From NCBI GenBank assembly GCA_021738725.1, contig JAIPBE010000010.1, positions 1 to 64,000 of the forward strand: a stretch of 64,000 nucleotides of DNA. Direction: 5' to 3'. Shown here piece after piece: positions 37,351 through 46,738 of this stretch (position 1 is the first letter of the stretch; each line of letters begins with the position of its first letter). The DNA comes from Saprospiraceae bacterium (GTDB lineage: Bacteria > Bacteroidota > Bacteroidia > Chitinophagales > Saprospiraceae). The position numbers were made by a program, and so were the translations under genes. The notes under the pieces were generated by a model, which saw nothing but the letters and a program-made list of their open reading frames with translations, did not search any database and had not been told where the DNA came from.

Positions 37351-38745
37351 ATGCATCGCTTTCAAGAGTTTCGCAAAGCAGGAAGGTTGTCGACCGAGGA
37401 ATATCGTTCCTTTACTATGCTCCGTCAGTACCAGACAGGACGCACCTTTGCCAAGTTGATCCTGATCTCTCTGGGCATCTTCCTGGTCTTTCTTTTTTTA
37501 CCGTGGACCCAGAACATTCGTGCCAACGGCTTCCTGACCACGTTGCGGCCTGAGCATCGCCCTCAAACGGTCCATGCGATCATCGCCGGCCGCATCGATC
37601 AGTGGTATGTCCGCGAGGGCGATCATGTCCAGCCCGGAGACACCATCCTTCACCTGTCAGAGATCAAGGACGACTATTTTGATCCCAAACTGCTGGATCG
37701 GACCCGCCAACAGATCAATGCCAAAACGGGGGCCATGGATGCCTATCAGGAGAAGATCGGCTCGATGAATGCACAGATCGACGCCCTGTCCAAATCCCTC
37801 GATCTGAAACTGCAACAGTCCCGGAACTATATCCGGCAATCTGAATTGAAAGTCATCTCAGACAGCACAGATCTGGTGGCGGCTCGAGCCAACGAAGCGG
37901 TCGCAGATGCGCAGCTGAATCGGATGCGTCAACTACATCGGGACGGGTTGAATTCGCTGACAGACCTCGAGACGAGAAATCTGAAATACCAGGAAGCCAG
38001 TGCCAAGGCAGTGAGTGCGGAAAACAAATTATTGGCCAGTCGCAATGAGTTGTTGAATGCCCGGGTGGAACTGATCTCCATCGAACAGCAGTATCGAGAC
38101 AAACTCGCCAAAGCCAGGGCAGAGCGAGCTGCTGCTCTTTCGGAGTATTATGGAGCGGATAGTGAAGTGGCGAAGATGGAAGGGCAGTACAGCAATTATG
38201 AGGCCCGGGCGGGGTTTTATTTTGTGACCGCTGCGCAGGAAGGTATGGTGACGAAAGCCATTCGGGCGGGGATCGGTGAGACAGTGAAGGCCGGGGAGCC
38301 CCTCGTCAGTTTGATGCCGGTACATTATGAACTGGCAGTCGAAATGTATATCGAGCCGGTCGATCTCCCGTTGATCCAGATCGGGAACAAGGTTCGGTTC
38401 CTCTTTGATGGCTGGCCGGCCATTGTGTTTTCTGGCTGGCCCAATGCCACTTATGGCGCGTTTGGAGGCGAGGTGTTCGCCATTGATAATTTTATCAGTG
38501 AGAACGGGAAATACCGGGTTTTGGTCAGTCCTGATCCTGCAGACCACCCCTGGCCGAAGGGGCTGCGGGTCGGCTCCGGTGCCATCGGGATGGCCCTGTT
38601 GAAAGATGTCCCCATCTGGTATGAACTCTGGCGACAGCTGAATGGTTTTCCTCCGAATTTCTATCAGCAGAATGATCAGCTGCCAGCCCAGATCTCATCA
38701 GATCAGTATAAAGAGATGGGAAGGGAAACGCCAAAAAAGAAGTAA
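37351..38745 (+). CDS. HlyD-type membrane fusion protein
   Basis: 464 residues, beginning 5 nt after the ABC gene. One membrane helix (about 35-52) is followed by a lipoyl half (AIIAGRIDQWYVREGDHVQPGD), a long coiled coil (about 120-290), the second lipoyl half and a beta-barrel part. It should bridge the inner-membrane exporter and the outer-membrane channel encoded next. The C-terminal tail is basic. Confidence 0.93.
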   Translation: MHRFQEFRKAGRLSTEEYRSFTMLRQYQTGRTFAKLILISLGIFLVFLFLPWTQNIRANGFLTTLRPEHRPQTVHAIIAGRIDQWYVREGDHVQPGDTILHLSEIKDDYFDPKLLDRTRQQINAKTGAMDAYQEKIGSMNAQIDALSKSLDLKLQQSRNYIRQSELKVISDSTDLVAARANEAVADAQLNRMRQLHRDGLNSLTDLETRNLKYQEASAKAVSAENKLLASRNELLNARVELISIEQQYRDKLAKARAERAAALSEYYGADSEVAKMEGQYSNYEARAGFYFVTAAQEGMVTKAIRAGIGETVKAGEPLVSLMPVHYELAVEMYIEPVDLPLIQIGNKVRFLFDGWPAIVFSGWPNATYGAFGGEVFAIDNFISENGKYRVLVSPDPADHPWPKGLRVGSGAIGMALLKDVPIWYELWRQLNGFPPNFYQQNDQLPAQISSDQYKEMGRETPKKK

Positions 38746-38752
38746 TAGGAAC

Positions 38753-40192
38753 ATGACCAGTCTATTGACCCGAATCAAATGTCTGGCTATTGCATTCATG
38801 TGTACAAGCCTGATCTGCCTTCCCGACAGGGGCGTTGGACAGGAGGGTGAACCGCTGGTGCTGTCCCTCGAGGATCTGCTCAACCTGGTCCGTGAGTATC
38901 ATCCCGTTGCCCGACAGGCTGCGCTGCAGATCCAGCGTGGTGAAGCAGGACTTCGGATGGCAAAGGGTGGTTTTGACCCCAAACTTTACACGGCCATCGA
39001 TCAGAAATACTACAATGACAAATCCTACTTTTCACACCTGGAAGGAGGCTTGAAAGTCCCGACCTGGTTTGGTGTAGAATTCAAGGCAGGATTCGATCAA
39101 CAGTCGGGTGAATTTCTCAACCCGGAGAACACGACACCCACAGGCGGTCTGGTCATGGCCGGGCTGCAGATCCCTGTTGGTCAAGGATTACTGATCGACC
39201 AACGGCGGTCTGCACTCTTTGCAGCCCGAGTCTACCAAAAGGCAACTGAAGCCGAACGACGGATGATGCTGAATGACCTGCTCTTCGATGTATCGACAAG
39301 CTATTGGGATTGGGTGCTGACAGAATATAACCTCCGGATTCTGAGAGAGGCCAGAGACCTGGCCATGTCCAGGATGGAATTTGTCCGGGGAAGTTTTTCA
39401 CTGGGGGCCAAGGCAGCTATTGATACAGTGGAGGCCTTTATCCAGGTCCAACTATTGGATCAGCAATTACAAGAAGCACTGGTCGAAAACAATGCCATTC
39501 AGATGGAATTGTCCAATTACCTGTGGTCCGATGCATCCATTCCACTCGAATTGAAGGAGACCACTCTGCCACCCGATTCTCTTCAGTGGTTGGTAGCACC
39601 CAGGTTGTCTGCAGACACAGTGGAGTTGTGGATCAGCCGATTGGCCCTGGATCATCCCGATCTACAGCGAGCGGCTCTCAAGCTATCTGCCCTGGAGATC
39701 GACCGGCGTCTGAAGGCTGACAAACTCAAACCACGACTCAATCTGCAGTATAACTTTCTGACAGAACCTGTCGGAGATGCGTTCCTCAGCCAGATATCCC
39801 CTTCCAACTACAAGTGGGGACTGGAGTTTGAAATGCCTATTTTCCTCCGGAAGGAGAGGGGCGATCTCCAGTTGTCAAAAGTGAAGCTGGAAGAGGCCCG
39901 ATTAGTGCGTGACCAAAAGCTGCTCGAATGGCGAAACAAGGTCAGGACCTATGCATATGCCCAGGAGAATCTCCAAGGACAGATTCAACTGGCGGAGCGC
40001 ACAGTGCAGAATGTTCGCCAGTTGTTAGTTGCGGAGCGAAATCGATTCGAAAATGGGGAGAGCTCCCTCTTCCTGTTGAATATGCGTCAGCAGAAACTGA
40101 TCGAATCCGAAATGAAATGGATGGCCTTGAAGACCAAGCAACAACAGACAGGTTTGGCTCTCCGATGGGCGCTGGGCATCGGTTGGCAGTAG
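38753..40192 (+). CDS. TolC-like outer-membrane efflux protein
   Basis: 479 residues. A signal peptide (about 1-29) precedes two TolC-type repeats of long alpha-helices with short beta-strands (LSLEDLLNLVREYHPVARQA and ALDHPDLQRAALKLSALEID mark the two halves). It should form the outer-membrane channel of the export system. The start 7 nt after the HlyD stop was chosen over a 37-residue overlapping extension. A small stem-loop follows the stop. Confidence 0.92.
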   Translation: MTSLLTRIKCLAIAFMCTSLICLPDRGVGQEGEPLVLSLEDLLNLVREYHPVARQAALQIQRGEAGLRMAKGGFDPKLYTAIDQKYYNDKSYFSHLEGGLKVPTWFGVEFKAGFDQQSGEFLNPENTTPTGGLVMAGLQIPVGQGLLIDQRRSALFAARVYQKATEAERRMMLNDLLFDVSTSYWDWVLTEYNLRILREARDLAMSRMEFVRGSFSLGAKAAIDTVEAFIQVQLLDQQLQEALVENNAIQMELSNYLWSDASIPLELKETTLPPDSLQWLVAPRLSADTVELWISRLALDHPDLQRAALKLSALEIDRRLKADKLKPRLNLQYNFLTEPVGDAFLSQISPSNYKWGLEFEMPIFLRKERGDLQLSKVKLEEARLVRDQKLLEWRNKVRTYAYAQENLQGQIQLAERTVQNVRQLLVAERNRFENGESSLFLLNMRQQKLIESEMKWMALKTKQQQTGLALRWALGIGWQ

Positions 40193-40193
40193 T

Positions 40194-40210
40194 CCGAAGG
40201 GCTACTTCGG
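40194..40210 (+). terminator. stem-loop after the export operon
   Basis: ccgaag / cttcgg, 6-bp stem with a 5-nt loop, begins inside the stop-codon region of the TolC-like gene. No T-run follows, so it may be a weak or factor-aided terminator. Confidence 0.35.
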
Positions 40211-40270
40211 TCCGTTGGTGCAGACATGATCGGCCGACACCTGCCTTTTCAGAATGAATGGCTTGTGGGC

Positions 40271-40451
40271 ACCTCTATTAACCTCCGAAATAGACCAAGA
40301 CCAAAGAAGACCAAACGAGAAAAGGCGTTTCGAAGGAGAATAGCCATAGCTATGTGACTGAGAAACAACGAATTATCGCGAAGGTATTCTTTGGTAAGAA
40401 TATCAAAGATTTTCGTTTGGTCATTGAGTGGGGTTGATAGAGGTGCCCTTG
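40271..40451 (+). repeat. ~180-bp dispersed direct repeat, copy 1
   Basis: Shares long near-identical blocks with 50911-51130: ctctattaacctccgaaata, tagccatagctatgtgactg, and a run of about 70 bp from gcgaaggtattctttggtaa to gattgatagaggtgccc-like sequence. Inside it, TATTCTT-tggt-AAGAATA can form a hairpin. It is non-coding on both strands and lies between the export operon and the GT4 gene. Confidence 0.75.
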
Positions 40452-40529
40452 TATAAAATCTGTTTTGGATGACCCTGGATCCCTGTCGGAAGGAGGTAGA
40501 CTGATCGACACCAAATGCCCCTCACTTCT

Positions 40530-40537
40530 TATCTTTA
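40530..40537 (+). promoter_or_regulatory. -7 box 4 nt before the GT4 start
   Basis: TATCTTTA ends 4 nt before the ATG at 40542, another candidate leaderless start. Confidence 0.5.
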
Positions 40538-40541
40538 GCAA

Positions 40542-41687
40542 ATGAGTGAATCCCCGCTGAATATTGGCTTTGATGCCAAGAGACTCTTTCTGAATAATTC
40601 TGGTTTAGGCAATTATGCGCGCACCCTGGTCAATGGATTGGTGGCAGCACAGAATGAACTTACCTGTCATCTATATACTCCGGATACGGGCGATCGAGCG
40701 GATTGTCAAGTCTATCTGCAAGGGCCTCCTTTTGAGGTGCACACACCTTCGCGCGGAATGCCAGGTACCATCTGGAGATCGGTGGGTATCCCCAATGCCC
40801 TGGAACGGCATGGTGTGACCTTGTATCATGGATTGAGCAACGAACTCCCCATCGGTCTCAAAAAGATCGGGGTGAGATCAGTGGCCACCATACACGATCT
40901 GATCTACCGGCATTACCCCGCCCATTACAGCCGGATGGATCGGGTGATCTACAATGGGAAAACGAAATATGCCAGCGAGAATGCTGACCTGATAGTGGCG
41001 ATCAGTGAATGCACCAAACAGGATATCCTGGATGCGTATAAGGTCGATGAGGATCGGGTGACAGTGGCATATCAATCTTGTGATCCAATATTTTACGAGA
41101 CTGTCAGCGAGACTGAGGGGATAGAGATCCGCAACCGACTTGCGCTGCCCGGTGAGTATTTGTTGTATGTCGGTTCGGTGAATGAACGGAAGAACCTGCT
41201 CATGCTGGTCAAAGCCATGGAGTTGCTGCCCGACGAGCTTCGTTTGCCGCTGGTGGTCGTCGGGCATGGAGGCAGCTATTTGCGAAAGGTCAACCGGTAT
41301 CTGGACAGTCGGAAACTGTCCAGGTTTGTCTATTTCCGACCCGGCGTAGCTTCTGCGGATCTGCCTGCTATTTATCAGGGGGCAGCGGTCTTTTGTTATC
41401 CCAGTTTGTATGAAGGATTTGGAATCCCCATCCTGGAGGCTCTGGCCAGTGGTGCGCCTGTGCTGACCAGCCATCGATCGTCCATGCCAGAAGCCGGCGG
41501 TCCGGGCAGCCAGTATATAGATCCGGAAAATGCCGAGGAGATCGCCGATAGCCTTCGCCGGATATTGGAGAGTGACACTTTGCGCCAATCGATGGCCACC
41601 ATGGGCCGGGAACATGCCGATACATTTCGCCTGTCCAATACTTCTGCAAAATTGTGGGATTGCTATAAGCGTGTATTAGGGCAATAG
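40542..41687 (+). CDS. family 4 glycosyltransferase
   Basis: 381-residue GT-B fold enzyme. NSGLGNYARTLVNGL marks the acceptor domain's glycine-rich loop; the donor domain has LYVGSVNERKNLLMLV and the nucleotide-sugar motif PSLYEGFGIPILEALASGAP (E-x7-E). It probably builds a surface polysaccharide or glycoprotein glycan. It is monocistronic, with no other glycan genes nearby, so the sugar is unknown. Confidence 0.93.
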   Translation: MSESPLNIGFDAKRLFLNNSGLGNYARTLVNGLVAAQNELTCHLYTPDTGDRADCQVYLQGPPFEVHTPSRGMPGTIWRSVGIPNALERHGVTLYHGLSNELPIGLKKIGVRSVATIHDLIYRHYPAHYSRMDRVIYNGKTKYASENADLIVAISECTKQDILDAYKVDEDRVTVAYQSCDPIFYETVSETEGIEIRNRLALPGEYLLYVGSVNERKNLLMLVKAMELLPDELRLPLVVVGHGGSYLRKVNRYLDSRKLSRFVYFRPGVASADLPAIYQGAAVFCYPSLYEGFGIPILEALASGAPVLTSHRSSMPEAGGPGSQYIDPENAEEIADSLRRILESDTLRQSMATMGREHADTFRLSNTSAKLWDCYKRVLGQ

Positions 41688-41881
41688 GTCCACTTCTGGA
41701 TATTTTGTCTTCCACTCTTCGTAGGAATCTATGATAGAATCTTCTCGGATGGGTAAAGTGGATCGTCACTGGCTTCGGTGCGGAAGGCAGGCCAACCATG
41801 AAATTCAGTATGTTGTTTTTTTTTGTAAACCTGACCTTGAAATTCTGCCTTGATATGACCATTTCAATCAGGCAAAATAAA

Positions 41882-41906
41882 GGAGGCTCGCATGGTGCGA
41901 GCCTCC
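41882..41906 (-). terminator. intrinsic terminator of the lipoprotein gene
   Basis: A perfect 10-bp stem (GGAGGCTCGC / GCGAGCCTCC) with a 5-nt loop. On the minus strand it is followed by tttattttg, so it terminates the leftward lipoprotein gene at 41955; it may also stop rightward transcription from the GT4 gene. Bases 41688-41881 hold nothing else. Confidence 0.85.
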
Positions 41907-41954
41907 CTTCCTTATCGAATTCTCAGGGGCTGGTTTTCCCTGATTTCATTTCAT

Positions 41955-43379
41955 TTATTGCAGGCTAAATGTGAAGATGGTTTTTTCAGGAGCCGTACTG
42001 GTGACCCGTCCACTAAAAGATTGGGACTGAGTACCCTTGATCATACGTACCTGAAAGTCTTTGTCATTTCCATCAAACAGGTTGACCTTGACCGTGTAAG
42101 TGCCTTTTGGCATGCCGGCCAGGCTGGGTGCACAGATGTTTTCCTGGACCCATCCAGTTTCATCGATCATATCCCGGTCGAGCGTGATGCCGCCGATTCC
42201 AGGAGTTTTGTTAGACCAGAAGACATGCAGGTTGTCCGGTCCGTACAAGTGAAGGTCCAGATCGGAATCGCCATAGCTGTTGTTGCCATTGAACCAGGTC
42301 AAAGTGGCTTGAAAATCACCGGTGCAAACGGGGATCGTGGCCAGTGGTTTGTATTCAAAACAGTCGATATTACTATAACTGCCACCGCTCGGTAAATTCG
42401 GTCCGACAGACCAGCCGGTACAAAGTGTGGCGCTGGAGCAAGTGACCACATCATTGATCGTAAAAGTCAGAGGCAAAGTGTATTGTTTGCATTCTGGAGA
42501 GCTTAATTGGGATGATTTGTGTGAGACGATCAATTGGGCGGTGTACGTGCCTTGGGGTCCCATAAAGGTGAGTCCCTGATTGTGATTCGGTCCCCATCCA
42601 GTGACATTGGGTGGTGTCATGACTTCCCAATATCGGCGACCGTTGGTCGCATTCGGATTGTAGGGTGCCCAAAGGGACAATTCTTCAGGATAGGTGGGCA
42701 CAAAATCGGTAATGATCAATTTATTGTAACAGTCATTCGCGTACCATGATCCGGTATTTGCAGTAGCTGGATACCAGCCATTTGTATTGAATGTTCTGAG
42801 TCTCCAGCCGCCAGCGCCAAAGGGTGCTCGAGTACGGTTTATGTCGGCAACGTTGGCGAGTATGTAGGTGCCCAGTTCATAAACTGCTGCGCCTACTTCA
42901 GCTTTGTCCTCGTCATAATAGGTGATCGGGAATACCCCATATTCATTGCGATCGGTATTGAATCCAACGACACAAACCTGGTCAGGGGCAGTGCCATCGG
43001 GTAATGTAAATAGCAGCCATAAAGGCTCCTGAAAAATAAATCCTTCCGGGCCAAAGTTGGTGGTCTGGCCCACCAGTTTCATATTGGAGGGTAATGCTTT
43101 GGGGAGCGCACCTCCTTTTTCGATGGTGAAGCTGACAGTAGCTGTATTGCCATTTGCCAGTTCGGGGATGGCATTTGGCGGAATGATCAGTGAACTGCCG
43201 TCCAGGGTCAGCACACCACCCGGTTCGTCCGAAGCGATCTGCTTGATCATGGATTGAGTGGTGGGATTCGGATCGGTATTATCCTTTTGACAACTTCCGA
43301 TGAGAACCATAGCAAGGAAAAGCGTCAGTATTCCAATCATCGGAATCAGCGTCCCTCTGATAAGTCGCATGGTGTTCAT
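41955..43379 (-). CDS. secreted lipoprotein with DUF2135-like C-terminus
   Basis: 474 residues. The N-terminal hydrophobic segment ends with lipobox LIGSC, so it is a lipoprotein. Residues ~50-170 form a beta-sandwich of the kind seen in Bacteroidota cell-surface lipoproteins (GGVLTLDGSSLIIPPNAI, a ZU5-like start). The C-terminal third resembles DUF2135/YfaP-like domains: SDLDLHLYGPDNLHVFW and a Gly/Asp-rich GGITLDRDMIDETG, possibly calcium-binding. Function unknown. Confidence 0.8.
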   Translation of the reverse strand: MNTMRLIRGTLIPMIGILTLFLAMVLIGSCQKDNTDPNPTTQSMIKQIASDEPGGVLTLDGSSLIIPPNAIPELANGNTATVSFTIEKGGALPKALPSNMKLVGQTTNFGPEGFIFQEPLWLLFTLPDGTAPDQVCVVGFNTDRNEYGVFPITYYDEDKAEVGAAVYELGTYILANVADINRTRAPFGAGGWRLRTFNTNGWYPATANTGSWYANDCYNKLIITDFVPTYPEELSLWAPYNPNATNGRRYWEVMTPPNVTGWGPNHNQGLTFMGPQGTYTAQLIVSHKSSQLSSPECKQYTLPLTFTINDVVTCSSATLCTGWSVGPNLPSGGSYSNIDCFEYKPLATIPVCTGDFQATLTWFNGNNSYGDSDLDLHLYGPDNLHVFWSNKTPGIGGITLDRDMIDETGWVQENICAPSLAGMPKGTYTVKVNLFDGNDKDFQVRMIKGTQSQSFSGRVTSTAPEKTIFTFSLQ

Positions 43380-43698
43380 GGCTGGATATTTATAATGGAA
43401 AATCTTATTTCGCAGCCCTAAGATGACCCTCCGATGCAGCCGAAAGCAATGAGGAGGATCATCTCAGGCATTCAGGAAGATCCTTGGAGAAAGGATGCTC
43501 TGTCTACTATCTTGAGCTCACTCATTTCTCTTGTCCGGCGACCCATTTTTCGATCAAAAATTCGGTAGACGAGTTGGAAAGTGTGATGTTATTTCTGTCT
43601 TTTTTATCGCTACTGTCCGTATTTTTTCTTGCGTGATTGCGATCACCAATGGTCTTGCCTTTTCGGGCGAACTTGCCACCTAACTATGCCTGTTGATC
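43380..43698. other. 319-bp divergent intergenic stretch
   Basis: Lies between the leftward lipoprotein gene and the rightward T9SS gene. TAAGATTTT on the minus strand near 43400 is a poor promoter candidate. Nothing else is recognisable. Confidence 0.4.
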
Positions 43699-45318
43699 AT
43701 GACGAACAGAACATTTTTCAGCGTGATGCTGCTGCTCTTTACTGCAGTCACCATGCCGGCACAAAACATTTCCAGTTATTCCATTACCCTGGAAGAATTG
43801 GACTTGCCTTCATTTCCAGGGCTGCAATCCTATGTTCTGGGCACATCAGCGGATGAGTGGCTGGTGATCGGCGGACGTACGGACGGGTTGCATAGACGAC
43901 AGCCCTTTGCTGCCTTCCAACCAGAGGGGAACAATACAACCATTTACGTCCTGGATCCCGGATCGGGAGAGGTCTGGTCTGCCGGAGTGGGGACGCTCCC
44001 GAGTTCACTGCAGGAGCAATTGCAGACCACCAACATGGAATTTTTTGATGGTGAAGATCACCTGGTGCTCATCGGTGGGTATGGGTACAGCCTGTCGGAA
44101 AATGAACATATCACCTTTCCCTATCTGACCCGAGTGGACAAGGCGGGGTTGATCCAGGCCATCAAGTCGGGAGCGGATATTGTCCCTTACTTCCAACAGA
44201 TCCAGGATGATCGGTTTCGGGTGACAGGCGGATATCTCGGCCGGATCGGGGAGACTTATCTCCTGGTGGGTGGACAGGACTTTGAAGGGCGATATAATCC
44301 GATGGGTCCCAACCACGGACCTGGATTCTCTCAGGAGTATACCAATGCCATCCAGCGCTTTACCCTTCTGGATGACGGGATGAATATTGCGGTGGCGGAT
44401 TGGCAGATCACGGTGGACAGTCTGGAGCTGCACCGGCGGGATTACAATCTGGTTCCGCAGGTCTTTCCCGGAGGGGAATATGGGTATACGGCCTTCTCTG
44501 GTGTCTTCCGTTATGATGCTGATCTGCCCTGGTTGAATACGGTAGACATCAGCAATGGGGGGTATACGGTGGTGCCCGGTTTCAATCAATATCTCAATCA
44601 GTATCACACCGCGCATGCAGCCTTGTTTGATCCGGCTTCCGAAGAGATGACCACCTTATTTTTTGGGGGAATTGGTCAGTATTACCTCAACGATCAGGGC
44701 GTCCTGGTCCAGGATGATAATGTCCCGTTTGTCAAGACCATCAGTTGTGTGACCCGGGATAAGACCGGCCAGATGGTCGAAACGATAGCGGGTCAAATGC
44801 CGGATTACCTGGGAGCGAGTGCCGAGTTTATCCCTCGTCCGGGTGTTGCCTTCGCGGCACCGGGGATCCTGGATATCGGGGAGTGGCCGACTGGCCAGGC
44901 CATCGATATCGGGTACGTGATGGGCGGTATTCAATCCACCGAATCGAACATTTTCTTTGCGAATGAAGGCGACCTCAGTGTGGCCAGCAACAGGATCTTT
45001 CGCGTGTGGGCAGAGAAGATGACAACCGCTACAGAGCCGGCTCCTGGTGTGACCGCGGAGGGGTATTTCCAGTTGCGTATCCATCCGAATCCCGCTTCAG
45101 ACCGGTTGCATATTTACTTCCGCACCCATAAGCGCGAGTGGGTCCAGTTGGCCCTGTTTGACCTCCAGGGAAAACGGGTAGGTCCGTCGTTTGAAGGTGT
45201 GTTGGATGCAGATCGTCACGAATTTGAGTGGGCCCTGGACAGCTTGCAATCGGGCACCTATTTTCTGCGTTTGCAGAACAGGGGCGAATTTGAGGTGGAG
45301 CAGATGATGGTGAAGTGA
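43699..45318 (+). CDS. T9SS-secreted beta-propeller-like protein
   Basis: 539 residues. A signal peptide (about 1-22) is followed by a repeat region with kelch-like blades (ADEWLVIGGRTDGL, GEDHLVLIGGYGYSL, GETYLLVGGQDFEG, TTLFFGGIGQYYL) and a C-terminal type IX secretion domain (LRIHPNPASDRLHIYF to EFEVEQMMVK). The protein should be secreted or bound to the surface. Ligand unknown. The ATG at 43699 is two codons into a TTG-started frame. Its 3' end and the bases after its stop are duplicated 1.8 kb downstream. Confidence 0.88.
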   Translation: MTNRTFFSVMLLLFTAVTMPAQNISSYSITLEELDLPSFPGLQSYVLGTSADEWLVIGGRTDGLHRRQPFAAFQPEGNNTTIYVLDPGSGEVWSAGVGTLPSSLQEQLQTTNMEFFDGEDHLVLIGGYGYSLSENEHITFPYLTRVDKAGLIQAIKSGADIVPYFQQIQDDRFRVTGGYLGRIGETYLLVGGQDFEGRYNPMGPNHGPGFSQEYTNAIQRFTLLDDGMNIAVADWQITVDSLELHRRDYNLVPQVFPGGEYGYTAFSGVFRYDADLPWLNTVDISNGGYTVVPGFNQYLNQYHTAHAALFDPASEEMTTLFFGGIGQYYLNDQGVLVQDDNVPFVKTISCVTRDKTGQMVETIAGQMPDYLGASAEFIPRPGVAFAAPGILDIGEWPTGQAIDIGYVMGGIQSTESNIFFANEGDLSVASNRIFRVWAEKMTTATEPAPGVTAEGYFQLRIHPNPASDRLHIYFRTHKREWVQLALFDLQGKRVGPSFEGVLDADRHEFEWALDSLQSGTYFLRLQNRGEFEVEQMMVK

Positions 45319-45441
45319 ACAATCATTCCAGTAGTCTGGCAATGAGTGGAAAAATCCTGGCCATCAGGTGGATATGTTCTTCAGCTTATTTTCGGACCTG
45401 ATCAGGTGGAAACGGTGAAAGTGGTGGTACAACATTGAAGG
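45155..45441 (+). repeat. T9SS 3'-end repeat, copy A
   Basis: Covers the last ~55 codons of the T9SS gene and ~120 bp beyond its stop. It matches 46932-47216 throughout, with many differences in third codon positions. After the stop TGA at 45316, the same frame runs through eight codons, a second TGA, and then 30 codons ending at 45438 that read like another T9SS tail (SWPSGGYVLQLIFGPDQVE). Confidence 0.85.
45346..45438 (+). pseudogene. second T9SS-tail remnant behind the gene
   Basis: In the frame of the upstream T9SS gene but behind two stop codons, 30 codons encode SWPSGGYVLQLIFGPDQVE and end in KVVVQH, a pattern typical of the end of a T9SS C-terminal domain. The equivalent at 47123-47215 differs mostly by synonymous or conservative changes. 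It has no start and is read as the relic of an older gene end. Confidence 0.55.
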
Positions 45442-45468
45442 ATCTGGAGCATTGGAGCATTAGGGGAT

Positions 45469-46155
45469 TCAATATAGTATTGATCGAATGGATTCCTGGA
45501 TTCGTTGATATCGGATGGCTCGTGATTCAAAATAGAGATGCGCCTGGACAGCCTCCTGATAAATTGGATCCTCAATCATCTTGATTAGTTGTCCATTCAG
45601 AAATGGTTTGACATCCTGCGGGGAGTCCCTCAACGCTGTGATGATGTCGGTCTGATTGTCCAGAATATACACGATGTCTTCAAAGTCCTGACTGGTGCGA
45701 GGGTCGATTGCGCCTCTTGATTGGAATGCTGCAAATTTTGATGCTAAGAAATAGGGTAAGGGCATGACGTGAATTGAAAACCCACCCAGGTCCAGAATAT
45801 GTCGAGCATTATACCCTGGACCAAACCAGGGATTGGCAGGTGCCCATCCAATTTCTTTGGTGTTCATCACATCAAGGAGAATATCATCAAAACGAAACCG
45901 GCAGATTACCCGATCTTCTGATGACTGAATGAACCCCTTATCAACGAGTTTTTGTCGGAGAGTTTCAAGCTCTCCGGCAGTGGCTAATGAAACAGAAATG
46001 TCGATATCCTTTGTTGGCCGGATATCATCAGCAGCCGGGTCATTGATGTACAGACTGACAACCGCCCCTCCAACATAAACAACCTCATCGTTCAGTTCGC
46101 CAAGGCCTTCAGCAATACGACGAATCACATCCCTGTTGATGATCGTATTCTTCAC
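45469..46155 (-). CDS. nucleotidyltransferase-fold toxin-like protein (AbiEii/DUF6036-like)
   Basis: 228 residues. The NTase-fold core shows VYVGGAVVSLYIND followed by RPTKDIDISV, giving the GG motif and a DxD pair for metal and nucleotide. The GTG start at 46155 overlaps the stop of the upstream HTH gene by 4 nt (GTGA), which fits translational coupling; the ATG-started frame from 46239 would overlap by 88 nt. Pairs of such NTases with HTH proteins behave as toxin-antitoxin or abortive-infection modules in studied cases. Activity is inferred. Confidence 0.8.
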   Translation of the reverse strand: MKNTIINRDVIRRIAEGLGELNDEVVYVGGAVVSLYINDPAADDIRPTKDIDISVSLATAGELETLRQKLVDKGFIQSSEDRVICRFRFDDILLDVMNTKEIGWAPANPWFGPGYNARHILDLGGFSIHVMPLPYFLASKFAAFQSRGAIDPRTSQDFEDIVYILDNQTDIITALRDSPQDVKPFLNGQLIKMIEDPIYQEAVQAHLYFESRAIRYQRIQESIRSILY

Positions 46156-46670
46156 TTGATTCGATTTTCCAAATGTTGAAGAGCCATGTTCCTTTCCCTG
46201 GTGCGGCCAACACGCAATGTATCTACCAGAGCGAGCCATTCGTGAAATTCAGGGTCAACCAGTGCCACTTGAGGGACGGTTGGATAAAGAGGAGGTATGC
46301 CCTGGCCCCGGACCTGCCCTTTTGCCCACGGCCAAACATAGACATCATTGGCGTTCACGAACTCTTCTACAAGTGGGCGCATCGAATGAGCTGTAGGTAC
46401 CCCTCTTGATGTTGAACCTGGTCTGGCAGGATAAATGACGGCTATCCCAAATCGTAAAAAGTCCATGAACAAACCTTTCATGACGACCTGCTCTGTTCTG
46501 CCTAAGAGCCCGGCATAGCTGGATCTGGCCAGAGACTGACTGATTTCGCTTTGACTCATGAATAAAGCTCTGGCCAAAGCTGTCTGGGTCATTGGGGCTT
46601 CTCCTGCCTTCAGGATTCTTAAGAGAATCAGGACATCCTGCGGTTTCATTTGAGGTATAGCGTTTTTCAT
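46152..46670 (-). CDS. winged-HTH regulator, probable antitoxin/autorepressor
   Basis: 172 residues. The N-terminus is a MarR-like winged helix (TQTALARALFMSQSEISQSL). The middle and C-terminal parts contain conserved aromatic and proline segments (YVWPWAKG, IPPLYPTVPQ) of unknown fold. It precedes and overlaps the NTase gene. Two 26-bp palindromes upstream, the first only 2 bp from its start codon, suggest it represses its own transcription. Confidence 0.8.
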   Translation of the reverse strand: MKNAIPQMKPQDVLILLRILKAGEAPMTQTALARALFMSQSEISQSLARSSYAGLLGRTEQVVMKGLFMDFLRFGIAVIYPARPGSTSRGVPTAHSMRPLVEEFVNANDVYVWPWAKGQVRGQGIPPLYPTVPQVALVDPEFHEWLALVDTLRVGRTRERNMALQHLENRIK

Positions 46671-46672
46671 AT

Positions 46673-46698
46673 ATATCGTATATCGCGATATGCAATAT
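46673..46698. promoter_or_regulatory. operator-like palindrome 1 of the NTase/HTH pair
   Basis: Imperfect 26-bp palindrome (half-site ATATCGTATATCG; two mismatched pairs) centred on TATCGCGATA. It ends 2 bp before the HTH start codon, where a bound repressor would block transcription or initiation. Confidence 0.7.
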
Positions 46699-46738
46699 TA
46701 TGTATTACTATATTGACTTACAAGCGATTTCGAAAAAT

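Noticed and set aside
40271-40451. Insertion sequence or tRNA-like gene
   Set aside because: No transposase frame, terminal inverted repeats or cloverleaf could be found in either copy of this repeat.
45469-46239. ATG start at 46239 for the nucleotidyltransferase
   Set aside because: It would overlap the HTH gene by 88 nt; GTG at 46155 gives the usual 4-nt overlap and begins where the conserved fold begins.
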